NCBI GenBank assembly: GCA_036936605.1 | Contig: JAUPFV010000001.1 | Coordinates: 218,331,530-218,395,529 of the forward strand | Reading direction: 5' to 3' | Origin: Limnanthes douglasii subsp. nivea | Lineage: Eukaryota > Streptophyta > Magnoliopsida > Brassicales > Limnanthaceae | DNA: 64,000 nt | In this document: piece by piece, positions 1 through 9,750 of the stretch | Layout: every line of letters begins with the position of its first letter | How positions within the stretch are numbered: the stretch's first letter is position 1 | Notes under the pieces: generated by a model | The model's database searches: none | What the model saw: only the letters and a program-made list of their open reading frames with translations | Told to the model about the DNA's origin: nothing | Translations under genes and position numbers: made by a program

Positions 1-27
1 AGGTTTTTGGCATCTTTTTGTCTCATT

Positions 28-42
28 AATATATATTACTTC
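28..42 (+). promoter_or_regulatory. Possible TATA region of the Tat-1 aORF
   Basis: An AT-run containing ATATATATT lies about 95 bp before the aORF start at 134. The equivalent place in Tat-4 has TATAAATTA. This fits a separate antisense promoter inside the element, but an AT-rich background makes chance matches likely. Confidence 0.3.
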
Positions 43-133
43 ATTTTTAACTGTTTTACCATCTTCATTACTCTCTCATTATTTCATCTCAAAGCTTTCA
101 CCTCTCTTTTCAAAATCCTTTTGGTGTGAGTTT

Positions 134-3113
134 ATGTTCACAGCAAGAAACGCATTGGTAAAAGGCGGGTGGCTTAATCTCTCGGAGTTAAAAAAAGCAC
201 AAAGAGTTGAGCGAGAAAGGGGCATTGCTGCAGGTCTTCCAGTTTCTCCAATTGACAAGACTGAAACGCCATCTTCAGAGCTTGATCGAGGTTCATCTTC
301 AGCCAGAAGCTCCAAACCCAGGAGGCTATTTCAACCAAGTCTTTCACTCATCGTATCAGGCTCCTCGGTTCAGGAGTCACAACCTACTATGGAACGGGAA
401 AAAGCTGTTACAAGCACAAAGACACCCTCTTCATTCATAGCTATGTGATCAGATGCTAAACATTCCCCAGAAAAACTGACACTTCGTCGAAGAGGCCGCT
501 TAGTAAAAGGCTAGGCTGTTGTTCCACATTCTAAGTCTCCGAAATCAGGCCCCCCTAAGTCTGGGGCCAATGACAAAGCTACAGGGTCAGAGGCATCCAT
601 CAAAGTCCCTAAGGATAAATCGTCTGGTCCGGAGGCTACTGGAACAAACCTTCGAAATGAACCCTCTGGATCTGAACCCCAGCCGGACACCAGACCACAA
701 AGAGAAAGCGATGCTCCGTCATCCGAACAGCTCACTGAACCAACCACCAGCACTCCTCTACAAAAGACAACTGATAATCCTTCCATAGTGATGAAAGAGG
801 TAATGGAGGACAACATTAAAGAAGCCCCTTTTGATATTGATGTCTCCGGGAAGACAGGGGAAGCTGCCACTGCCAAGAAGGGCAAGGGTAAAGAGAAGAT
901 GTGTTTAAAGCATCCGGACCTGCTGGAGTCCCTTGAAAGCATAGTGGGACCTTGCTTCCACAAGGTGAGAGTAAAGTATCTACTAGCCATGCAGAACATT
1001 AACTACGCCTTCATTCATACTGCTGAATTAGGCCGGATCCGGACGAAGTGGGGGATCCAGAATCTGTCAAAGTGAGGATACTGGTCGATCCGGAGACGCC
1101 AATGGACTGCAAGCTGAGTGAGATAGTTTTCTACATATAATTTTTCAACTGGGGGCTTAGATTTCCATTGGACACAGAGATCGTCAGATATTTTCATCTG
1201 ATAAAGCTCTGTCCAAGCCAACTGATTCCCAATGCTTGGTACACCCTCATGGCCTGCATCATGGCCTCTAGGCTATTCAGAATCCCGGTTCTGATGGAGC
1301 AATTTGCTGTTGTGGCCAGCCTTTGCAAGAATCACATCATCCCGTTCTACCATTTCAATATGGGTGATAATTATAAAGTGGTGGATGATCTGCTCGAAAC
1401 GAATAAGAATAAAAAGACCTAATTCTTGTTCATTAGTAGAGCTTGGGAAAATGGGAAGAAGATTAAAGCTGGTGTCAACCCAAGCATGCTTACCAGCGGA
1501 TGGAAAAGCACGGGTAAATATTTCATCATGTTTGTTTTTCTTTCCTTATAAAAAGTTTGTTTACTTAAATACTCTTATTCTTCTTTGGGTAATGCTGCCG
1601 AAGGAGTTTCCGACTACTTGGAAGAGGGGCAGACAACTTACGCCAAGCTGAATGCTTGGGCTACTGACAAATGGGAAAATTGCTTCCACAATTGTTTTAC
1701 CACTGGCAACCTGGTGAGGTCCCACCTCTGGAACAGAACCGGTCGAAGAGACTTATCTTGGGAAAAAATGACCACACCACCTCCTCCGGGTGTCATCCTA
1801 CAGAGGACAGATGAGAAGGATGGGAAGCTAGGCTTGCCGGGAAGAGCTAAAGCCCCAAGTAAGATGAAGGGCAAGAAAGGCAAGAAAAAGCCAGATGCAG
1901 CTGGGGTCAATCAAGGTGGTGTTGAGGAGATCGTCCCAAGAAACTAGGAGGTGCATGACCAAGGAGGAATTGATGTTGCTCTGCTTCAAGTGGTGGAAGA
2001 TGAGAGTACTAAAGAGGCAGTTAGACTTCCAAAACCCTCAAAGGCTCCCAAAAAAGACCGAAAACGGGGAGCAGATGGTGGCGATAGGGAAGCCAAGAAG
2101 AAGAAAATCTCCAGGGGGACGAAGTAGCTCTTCGGCCTCCGGAGTCTCTTCTTCTGGTCGACCCAACATACCCAACACAGGTAGAGCAAATCCCAAGTGA
2201 TTTTCACATCAGAGAGGGTACCGGAGGGGATATTAACATTGATGGAGTAGACATCAGTGGTCTTCATGGGATTGGCCTTTACTTTGGAGACCTCGAGAAA
2301 AACGATTTTGCTGGCCCTTACCTCCCTCCAAGCTCTTCGAACATGGTTACTTTCAATGGTAAGTCTTTTTCTGTTTCAGGGGAGAATGACATGGTGACCC
2401 ACTCCTTGTTGAGAAATATTCAACCGGTGCTCAACTTTGAGAGACAAGTGTGAAGTCAATCCACCCTCATCAACACACTCAACTCACACAAAGAGAGCTT
2501 ATCCAACAATCTTCTTAATGCCAACCAGAATGTTGAGGCATTAAGGAGAGAGATCGAAGAGTAGAAGAAGGGGAAAGATGACTTGAATACCAAGCTGGCC
2601 ACTTTAGAGGGGGTTAACAAAGAACTTCAGACTAAGTGTTCTAGCTTGGAGAAGGATCTCTCCACTTCGAAAGAGGAGGTGAAGGCTAAGGACAATGCCA
2701 TCCAAACCCTAACCAATGACAAAATTTCGCTCGAAGATGTTATATCTAGAGTTAACTAGGAGAAAGATGATTTGATAAAGGAGAAAGAGAAAACAATCTA
2801 AGCCAAGATCGATGCATACACCAACAAGGTGATAGATTCCCAAGAGGAAAGGTATGCTGAAGTCAAATCAAACATGGTCTTGCTCTTTCATCAAAAATTT
2901 CCGAAGAGGACACTTGGATATTTATGGAGATTTGTGGAATACGAAGACCTCCCTCACCACACTATGGCCGATGATGATAAGGACAACTATTCCAGTGGTT
3001 GGGATGATACTACTGATGAAGAAGAACGGACCGGAGAGAGCCCTAACGAGGAACCCAAAGAACCCAAGAAGAAACCAGATGAGGATGGAACATCAAAGGA
3101 AGCTCAGCCTTAA
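134..3113 (+). pseudogene. Tat-1 antisense extra ORF (aORF), broken
   Basis: This is the decayed counterpart of the Tat-4 aORF at 24542-27508 and is collinear with it throughout. The start at 134 keeps the conserved N-terminus (MF, then ARNAL, then WL). The frame is closed by stops at 446 (GGA to TGA) and 513 (CAG to TAG), a one-base deletion near 1053, and later stops near 1945, 2453, 2562, 2756 and 2799. A segment near 1514-1592 matches the presumed intron of Tat-4, but its acceptor AG is lost. The last 95 codons (2829-3113) are open and encode the acidic, lysine-rich tail. The protein's function is unknown. The central part (about 1080-1500) resembles the 'putative gypsy type transposon' (Transposase_28-like) family. 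It lies opposite to gag-pol and converges on integrase. Confidence 0.8.
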
Positions 3114-3675
3114 AGTTTTAACTATCGTTTTATTTTTCTTTAATTCTTGTGTTAGACTAAAGTCCTTGGATGGCGAAGGAATTTTTGTAACCGTGTCCGG
3201 CTCTTGTCCGGATAAACCTTTTTTTTTAAACTTCAAAGTCCTTGGATGGCCAAGGCACTTTACATATTTTAATATCACTCCCCGTTGTTAGCCGGGCAAT
3301 TTTACCTTACACAATTCTTGCATTGTTTTATAGTTACCCAATTTCGATGGCAAATGTTTAAATAGACCTTAGTTATTTTACAAGTATTTTAAAGTGAGAG
3401 TGTTTAAATTCTCCGATGACAAATTTTTAAATGGTCATCATTCTACCAAATCAATCCGGTCTGTCAGTGATACTTTAAAAAAGTTTCAAAGAAGCTATCA
3501 ATCGAAACACTCCGAATTTTTCAAGAAGGCATCGAATTTCATTAAAAAGCCCGTACACCTCATTAAAACCTCCTTGCGCCACCAGGGTAGGAAAGAGTAT
3601 GGCCCCTAATATTTACATGGACTTTAAACAAGTAAATATTTACATAATTTTCATTCTAGATACAACCAGAGGTGT
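3114..3675. other. Tat-1 convergent spacer between aORF and integrase
   Basis: Non-coding spacer between two convergent reading frames. It contains two copies of a 16-base word beginning AAAGTCCTTGG, at 3159 and 3235 (76 bp apart). It also holds a CTCCGATGAC-containing stretch and the conserved terminator-like block at 3561-3617. No protein-coding signal is seen. Confidence 0.7.
3561..3617 (-). terminator. Conserved LTR-type termination block, internal copy (Tat-1)
   Basis: Read on the minus strand, the block runs GTAAATATT, GGGGCCATACTCTTTCC, TACCCTGGTGGC, GGAGGTTTTAATGAG. The same block follows pol in Tat-4 (twice), Tat-5, Tat-6 and Tat-7. From memory, a CTCTTTTTCC ... GGTTTTTAATGAGG arrangement occurs in the 3' processing region of many plant LTRs. 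That makes a transcript-end function for pol plausible, but this is inference. Confidence 0.45.
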
Positions 3676-3963
3676 TCAATGTTCCAGGGGTGATCCTTCC
3701 ATCTTTATCTTGAAGATTGTATGTCCAGGCTTACGCTTTTCACTGACCACATAGGGTCCTTCCCAAGTTGGAGCTATCTTGCCGAACTGCTTCTCCTTAG
3801 TATGTAGGAAGACTTTTCTCAACACTTTATCCCCTGGTTGAAAATCCCTCATTCTGACTGTGGAAGCAAACCTGCTTCTCATCAAACCCTGATAGTGTGT
3901 GGCTCTGAGATGAGTCTTAACTATTTTTTCTTCTATCAAGTCGAGTTGACTTCTGATTGACAC
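3676..3963 (-). pseudogene. Tat-1 integrase C-terminal (GPY) segment
   Basis: The reading frame encodes the C-terminal, DNA-binding part of the retroviral-type integrase. It shows the LDLIEEK helix region, the RMRDFQPGDKVLRK turn typical of gypsy integrases, and a W-E-GPY-V-V motif near the end. It is offset by a frameshift from the catalytic core upstream. The final residues also look shifted compared with the Tat-4 copies, which end in a longer LQDKDG-containing tail. In a working element this domain would help tether the integration complex to DNA. No chromodomain is visible, as expected for Tat elements. Confidence 0.8.
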
Positions 3964-4025
3964 TTCATTAGCCCGTTTGGAAAAACTATGGAATCTAAAT
4001 GAAGGAAGAGTTGCCTATATAGGAG

Positions 4026-4472
4026 TTATTGCATCCATACCATATACCAAGGCAAATGGGGATTCCTATGTAGCAGCCCCAGGAGTAGTCCGGTAGGCCC
4101 ATAGTTTTCTTGTAGATAACTTGACCACTTTCCAGCAGTCCCTTCTAAATTCTTTTTAAGACCGGACAGGATGGTCCTGTTCGCCACTTCAACCTGACCA
4201 TTTTCCTGTGGGTGGAAAGGAGAAGAGAAGCAATGATGAATGCCTCTAGAGGCACATAAACTCTCCATATCCTTATTATCGAATTGTGGCCCATTGTCTG
4301 TGGTTATCTTTTCTGGAACTCCAAATCTACAGCAAATATTAGATAAGATAAATTTTATAACAACTTTTGAAGTAGTTCCTGCCAATGGGGCTGCTTCTAT
4401 CAACTTTGAGAAATAATCGATGGCAACAATAATAGTTTTGCACCCTCCGGACGCCATAGGTAGAGGTCCCAC
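4026..4472 (-). pseudogene. Tat-1 integrase catalytic core
   Basis: The DDE-type core of integrase is recognisable. The first aspartate lies in IIVAIDYFSK, the second in TTDNGPQFD, and the glutamate in the NGQVEVANR stretch, with the expected spacing. The core would catalyse 3' processing and strand transfer of the cDNA. It is in the same frame as the 4614-5510 segment. The two are separated by a stop near 4560 and further changes, and it is frameshifted from the C-terminal piece at 3676-3963. Two near-identical copies occur inside Tat-4. It is non-functional as it stands. Confidence 0.85.
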
Positions 4473-4613
4473 CAGATCCAGCCCCCAACGAGCAAAATGT
4501 ATTGGCTCAAAAATTGACTCTAAAGGGACAGTTGGGATATGAATTTCATTACCATATCTTTAGCATGGATCACACTTCTTCACCAATTCCTTGGTATCTT
4601 TCATTATAGAGGG

Positions 4614-5510
4614 CTAGTAGTATCCGGCCAACAAGACTCTTCCGGTTAAAGCTCTATAACCACAGTGTGCTGATCCCTCACCATCATGTAGTTCAGACAG
4701 CACTATTTGGGACTCTTCAAACCCCAAACATCGCAAGAGAGGTTTACTAAAAGACTTCTTGTAAAGAACGTCTCTTAGGATTACAAATCCAAGAGCCTTA
4801 TACTTCACTTTCCTTGCTACTGCTTTTCCCGGAGGCAAGATGCCATATGAGATGTATTGAAAAAGAGGATACCTCCAGTCTTGAGGTTGACTCACTTGTA
4901 TGTTTAAACTTTCCTCCCTCTCCTTGCTTTGATTGAGTTGAATGGATGGGCACTCTTGCACGTGAATCCGCGGGTAGAACTCAGAATATGCTATGGTTGC
5001 CAATGAGTATGCTAACGTATTTTCTGTTCGGGGTATGTGCTCATAGGTGATATCTTTGAAGTTAAGTGCCACTTCTTTAAGAATGAACAAATATTTAATC
5101 AACTGATCTTTTTTGGCCTCGGATTGACCTTGTGCATAATGGATAAGAAGCTGAGAATCGCTCATTAACCTGACCTTTTTGGCTCCACAAATTAGGGCTA
5201 ACTTTAAACCGGCTATGGCAGCTTCATATTCAGACTCATTATTAGAAGCTCTGAAAGCAAAACATATAGTTTGGTACATTTTGTCACCATACGGAGAGGT
5301 TAAACATATCCCAGCACCACAACCCATGGTACTTGGTCCACCATCAGTCCGAACAACCCATACTTTCTTAGTCTTTTCACCTGATGTTTGCTTAGTGTCT
5401 CTGTCCGAATGGAATTCAACTAGGAAATCAGCAACAGACTGAGCCTTAACTGCAGTTCGAGGGGAAAAATCAATATCATAGTCTCCCAACTCTATTGACC
5501 ATTTGGTCAT
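4614..5510 (-). pseudogene. Tat-1 second RNase H domain plus integrase zinc-binding region
   Basis: This 298-residue open stretch starts with the junction from RT-RNase H and contains an RNase H fold that is distinct from the one before it. The putative active-site residues are D in VVRTDGG, E in NNESEYEA, D in LMSDSQLL, and a late N/D region around IPRTENTLAYSLA, where the usual final aspartate appears changed. The end of the frame is the integrase N-terminus (SELHDGEGSAHCGYRAL), the first histidines of an HHCC finger. A duplicated RNase H is diagnostic of the Tat lineage and is thought to have been acquired to improve RNA removal. A stop at 4614 separates it from the rest of integrase. Confidence 0.87.
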
Positions 5511-5961
5511 TCTGCTTGATACGTCTGTCTTCTGAAGAACGTTTTTTCAAGGGAAAAGACGTTCGGACAATGATAGAATGACACTGAAAGTAGGGTCTCA
5601 TTTTCCTAGCAGCAATTATTAAAGCCAGTGCTAATTTTTCAAGTTTTAAATACCTCTTTTCAGCATCTATCAAGCTTTTGCTGATGTAATACACCGGACG
5701 AGGATAGTTATCCACCTCCCTTACTAGCACTGTACTTATGATACAATCAGGGACTGCTAAATATATGTACAATGTCTCTCCATCAACAGGTTTAAACAAG
5801 GTTTTAGGGGAGGATAAGTGCTTTTTAATTTCATCGAAAGCATGGTCGCATTGTGGAGACCAGTTAAATTCTTTTGCACCTTTTAAAGTTTGAAAAAACG
5901 GGGTACACCTATCCGAAGACCTTGAGATAAAACGGTTTAGAGTAGCTAACCTCCCTGTCAA
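5476..5961 (-). pseudogene. Tat-1 first (RT-linked) RNase H domain
   Basis: This segment has the Ty3-type RNase H that normally follows reverse transcriptase: an NWSPQCDHAFDEIK region, then the LYIYLAVPDCIISTVLV strand, PVYYISKSL and the A-E-KRYLKLEKLALAL helix. The first catalytic position, usually D in a V/A-D-A/S motif, reads A (YLAVPD), so the domain may already have been weak or dead, as is common where a second RNase H is present. The C-terminal end drifts out of frame near 5500, where the second RNase H begins. Confidence 0.82.
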
Positions 5962-5970
5962 TTTTTGTAC

Positions 5971-6504
5971 TTATTTAATATTCCGAGGAGGCTCCATCTG
6001 CAATAAAGCACTAAACTGGTCTGGATCATGCTTTATCCATTTCTCACTTATTATATACCCCAAAAACTTCCCGGACTGCACGCTGAAAACACACTTATCT
6101 GGATTTAACTTAAAATTTACTTTTACCAAGTTGGCAAAAGTTTCTTGCAGATCTGCCAAGTATAATTATTTTTCAACACTCTTTACCATCATGTCATCAA
6201 TGTAGACTTCCATGTTTCTTCCAATCTGATTAGCGAAAGATTTGTTCACCAACCTCTGATAAGTAGCCCCAGCATTTTTTAACCCAAAAGGCATCACCTC
6301 ATAACAATGAAGGCCCCTATCAGTAACAAAAGTAGTGTGTTCTTGATCCTTCGGATCCACTTCAATCTGATTATACCCGGAGAAGGCATCCATAAAGGAC
6401 AACAACTTGTTCGCAGATATGGAGTCCACTAACTGATCGATCTGAGGGACCGGATATAGGTCTTTTGGGCAAGCCCTATTAAGGTCTGTAAATTCGATGC
6501 ACAT
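5971..6504 (-). pseudogene. Tat-1 reverse transcriptase core
   Basis: A strong RT signal is present: MCIEFTDLNRACPKD, the PQIDQLVDS and FMDAFSGYNQI motifs, TTFVTDRGLHCYEVMPFGLKNA, then the catalytic YIDD box followed by the FLGYIISEKWI palm/thumb segment. The product would copy genomic RNA into cDNA in the virus-like particle. The frame is the same as that of the protease and first RNase H. It is interrupted by stops between 6166 and 6159 and immediately upstream near 6505-6603, where the N-terminal part is in a separate open piece. Confidence 0.9.
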
Positions 6505-6603
6505 TCGCTACTTGCCATTTTTATTTTTTACTAATACCGGATTGGCTGTCCATAAAGGGTACTGGGATTCCTTTATGTACCCCATCTTAGTAAGCTAGTC
6601 AAC

Positions 6604-6930
6604 CTATTGAACTATGGCATCAACTTTCTCCTTAGAATAAGCTCTCCTCTTTTGTACAACAGGTGCTATATCTCTTCGGAGGGACAGTTGGGGTGATATA
6701 ATATCCGCTGGCACTCCGGTTACATCAGCATTGCACCAAGCAAAAACATGCTGATGGTCTGTTAAAAAAGACAACATTTTACTCTTCAGTTCTGATTTCA
6801 TCTTAGATCCGATCTTGACGATTCTTCCTTCAGCCAGAGAGTGAGTTTCAAACTCTTCAATTGGTATTAATACACCAGGGGTCTCTCTGGGGTCATCAAT
6901 TTCACCCTCTCCCCGAGATGGCCCCTCCAA
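6604..6930 (-). pseudogene. Tat-1 protease-RT connection and RT N-terminus
   Basis: This open segment links protease to RT. It contains the acidic EIDDPRETPGVLIPIEEFET stretch and KSKMLSFLTDHQHVFAWCNADVTGV. The second motif is the usual L-x-x-x-x-DVFAW-S/C-xx-DM-x-GI box that precedes RT in gypsy polyproteins. The RT N-terminus follows with SLRRDIAPVVQKRRAYSKEKVDAI. A single TAG at 6931-6933 separates it from protease in the same frame. Confidence 0.82.
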
Positions 6931-6933
6931 CTG

Positions 6934-7344
6934 CTAATCCTCATTGATCCGGACTGCTCCCAAAGTTCGAGGGGCCAGTGCCATTGCATAACACTCCCTT
7001 ACTATCTTTTGACTACTTCGGACAACTCCCATTTGTCCTTGCACAACGTATTTTAAAAATTGGTGGACTGTCGAAGCCACAACATGCATCCTGGAGAGCC
7101 AAGATCTTCCCAAAATGTCATTGTAACATGTGAGACAATCCACCACAATGAAAAATACTCTGACTATCTTCTTTAAATGACTCTTGCCCAACAAAACCTC
7201 CTCCTCAAACTCCCCGATCACGTCCGCTGAGCTTCCAGTGAAACCCACAATTGACCTGTTCGAACACTGAATCACTGCTGGATTCTTCACTTGTTTATAA
7301 GAAGTTAAGAAGAGGATATTGGCTGAAGTACCGGTGTCTACCAA
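6934..7344 (-). pseudogene. Tat-1 aspartic protease
   Basis: A retropepsin-type protease is recognised by the active-site triplet in LVDTGTSANILF at the very start of the open piece. It is followed by GFTGSSADVIGEFEEEVLLG, the hydrophobic FFIVVD strand, and YNDILGRSWLSRMHVVASTVH, the conserved ILGR/LNRM-like motif. It would cleave the gag-pol polyprotein. The stop at about 7377-7379 separates it from the sequence upstream. A homologous, more decayed version is present in Tat-2, Tat-5 and Tat-6. Confidence 0.87.
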
Positions 7345-7482
7345 AATTCGTCTAACGTCATTGCCCCCAATGGATGCTCATATCACCACAAGATCTTCAT
7401 GGGGACCAGCTATGTCCCTCAAATCATCTTCATCGAAAAAAATGAAGGGAAAAGGAATTTGCGATTGATAGGAAGTCATGCC

Positions 7483-8018
7483 TCATTCCAGTTGATTAGC
7501 CAGGGTACAAACATGCCTCTTCCTCGAAGAAGCAGTCGGTGCAGTCATGGTGTTCCCTCCAAATATGGTAAGTGACTCAAAAAAACTGATGAGTCCGGAC
7601 ACCGTCTTGCTGTGTTCTGTGATAACATCCACCTTATTCCGGGTTAGATCAGGATCCAAATACTCTGACTCCACATCGAATCTTTCAATTATCACCATAG
7701 CCCCATCCGGAGCCAATGTCCCTGTATTGTTAGGCCAGTCCGATGAGCATTATCGTGCATATTTCCACTTCTTCTTTTAATATAAGCACCCAACTTTCCT
7801 CTTTCAATCAAATTTTACACCTCTTGTTTCAAAGCGATGCAATCTTCTGTATTATGACCAATATCATGATGATATTGGCAGAAACAATTATTACGACTTT
7901 CCCTGGGAGATTGAAGCGCAGCTGGCTTCCTGAAATGTACTCCGTCTTTTGTTTTATTATAGATGGTTACCACATTCTCTTTCAACTCGACAAACCACTC
8001 CGGTTGAACCCAAGGCCC
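7483..8018 (-). pseudogene. Tat-1 gag C-terminus with zinc-knuckle-like motif, and gag-protease linker
   Basis: At about 7830-7900 the minus strand encodes a Tat-type nucleocapsid motif, FCQYHHDIGHNTEDC. It is a C-H-GH-C variant of the retroviral zinc knuckle. The same motif recurs in Tat-2, Tat-5 and Tat-6. The downstream open piece (7483-7716) carries the linker with FDVESEYLDPDL, a segment conserved in every Tat copy in this window, ending in SSRKRHVCTLANQLE just before protease. It is interrupted by stops and is not one continuous frame. Confidence 0.75.
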
Positions 8019-8653
8019 TCACTTATTTCTAGATTGTTGGCTCTGAGCTGGTGTCGGGTGGGATTGAGCCTTGGCCCTGCTGGGACCCTGTCCGGCTTCC
8101 TTAGCCTTGTACCCGGACTGATTCTGGTTCTGGTTTGGTGCAGCTGGGGCCGATCTCACCTGCCTATGCACCCTGGTCTTCTTTGTTTCATCTATATTGA
8201 ATTGTTTCCCCACTTGAATCAATAAACTACCCCACGTTATGGCCTTCTTTCTGGTTACTGAATCAGCCAAATTACCAGGGTTCAAACCCTGCCTTAGAGA
8301 AGCTATTGCTACTTGTTCAAAACAATCAGCTAATCCATTCTTGGTGTTCACAAAGCGACTTATATATATTCTTTCAAGGATTCATTTGGTTCTTGGGCAC
8401 AATGGATAATAGTGTCTCTATTTCCCTTCACTTCCTTACTTCTAACGAACTGCCTCCAGAAGGCCACCCAAAAAATATCAAAATTTCTGATGCAGCCCTG
8501 TGGCAGACTATTGTACCACTTCAGAGCACTCCCCGTAAAAGACTGGGAGAACGCTCTATAAAGCAACTTATCATCATCGTCAAAATTCATCATAAAGTTT
8601 TTGAATTGCTCCAGATGATTATCTGGATCTTTACTCCCATCGTATTTTTCCAT
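8019..8653 (-). pseudogene. Tat-1 gag capsid (retrotransposon gag domain)
   Basis: Two overlapping open pieces encode the capsid-forming gag domain. The first runs YDGSKDPDNHLEQFKNFMM, then ALKWYNSLPQG and FDIFWVAFWRQF. The second runs FVNTKNGLADCFEQVAIASLRQGL and ends in a proline/glutamine-rich basic tail. Both match the plant retrotransposon gag family that assembles the particle. A one- or two-base indel in a short TA run near 8358 shifts the frame between them. Confidence 0.85.
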
Positions 8654-8695
8654 CTTTGTGCTGTCAAACCTCTTAGGAAGGTTTCCAGACAGTAT

Positions 8696-9302
8696 CTATA
8701 AAGACACTGGAGATTGTCTCCAATTCCGGCCACGACTAAACACAGTATCTTCATTGGGAGTTGCAAAGATACCTGGTTCATCATGAAAAACGAAAGGATC
8801 TATCAACAATCGATCTACATCTCTCCGGCTATGGCTGTGACCATGAGATGACCCTTTTCCTAGATTCATTTTCAACCTTCCATGCGTGTCCCTCTTTCTT
8901 GAATACTTTTTGACCAACTTCTGCTTCTTTTTAGAACGACCTTTATCGCTGCTGGATGATAGGGACTCCTCAAGTCCATCTTTGTTCGAGGAGCTACTAG
9001 AAGATTGTGAATCTGAATCTGAGCTCTCCACCGGTTTAGATCGGTGAGACTTCTTTGAGCTAGCATGAGTCCTTTTAGTACTTACATGGGTTTTTTGCTG
9101 ATGGTTCATGCTCCTTTGGATGGTCAGTGTGGTGAACGGCTGACACTTTTGATTTTTCTTTTAAGCCCATCTCCACCCTTTTAGCAGCCCTCAAGGCTTC
9201 TATCTCAGCTTTCAATCTATCTCGCTCTTCAATCGTGTATTCATCATTTTCTCCCACCTCTTCTGCCAAAGTCGGTGGTACTTCCTGCTCGTCCGGATTC
9301 AT
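8696..9302 (-). pseudogene. Tat-1 gag N-terminal region
   Basis: The start at 9302, 52 bp inside the primer-binding site, opens a short coiled-coil-like stretch (EERDRLKAEIEALRAAKRVEM). A frameshift near 9100 is followed by a Ser/Lys-rich, low-complexity basic region (SSDSDSQSSSSSSN, then KGRSKKKQKLVKK) and a conserved PFVFHDEPGIF-like segment that leads to capsid. The same order (coiled coil, charged linker, capsid) is visible in Tat-6 and, poorly, in Tat-2. This is the probable translation start of the gag-pol transcript. Confidence 0.78.
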
Positions 9303-9353
9303 CCAAAATGGTTTTTCTTGATGGTTTCAAATGCTAAATTCAGACACCTTCTC

Positions 9354-9371
9354 CTCTCACTGTGGTCACCA
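9354..9371 (-). other. Tat-1 primer-binding site (tRNA-Arg type)
   Basis: The minus strand reads TGGTGACCACAGTGAGAG, starting 3 bases inside the LTR. The Tat-4 copy (TGGCGACCACAGTGGGAG) is complementary to the 3' end of plant tRNA-Arg(UCG) as I recall it. Tat-1 differs from that at two positions. Confidence 0.8.
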
Positions 9372-9374
9372 ATT

Positions 9375-9750
9375 TGGTGTGGATTATTTTCGACTGAGGA
9401 TAATTCGGTCAGGTATTTTGTGGTGTTTCAAAGGTATTTAATGTCTGGGTGTTTGGTAGTGAGAGATTTAAGCTGCCTGGTTGTATTAAATGTTCATTAC
9501 CCTCATTAATGAAAGTGGTTGGGTATTTATACCCTTAATTATGGGCCACATGGGCTTTCGGGTCAAACTTATGAAACCAGGTTGAGTTCAAAAACCCATT
9601 AGTTTATTAAGCAAATTAACAATTAGCTTAGTCAAAAGGTGATTAGTTTTTAGTAATTTTGTCCAGTTCGGATGGTTCAGTGGGTGGCTTTTGTCAGAAT
9701 TTCCCCTGTCCGGTTTCTACAGTGAGTGGTGAAAATCTCCGGACTCATGA
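9375..9750 (-). repeat. Tat-1 5' LTR (376 bp)
   Basis: On the plus strand it begins TGGTGTGG and ends CCGGACTCATGA, with CATCA in the other copies, so the terminal CA is mutated. It is closely similar to the LTRs at 23725-24102 and 30867-31242 and related to the solo LTR at 17643-18060. On the minus strand it contains GGGTATAAATACCC, a TATA box inside a small palindrome. Confidence 0.93.

Larger units (their letters stand above)
1..9750 (-). mobile_element. Tat-1: Ty3/gypsy (Tat lineage) retrotransposon, minus strand, partial
   Basis: Reading right to left, the element has a 376-bp LTR (9375-9750), a tRNA-Arg-type primer-binding site, gag, protease, RT, RNase H, a second RNase H and integrase. 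A long plus-strand ORF (134-3113) then converges on integrase. The window starts inside the element. By comparison with Tat-4, where the homologous point is 24411, its 3' LTR should lie about 310 bp to the left of base 1. Protease, RT and first RNase H still share one frame, broken by stops, so this is a moderately young but dead copy. The two RNase H domains and the antisense ORF place it in the Tat lineage. Confidence 0.93.
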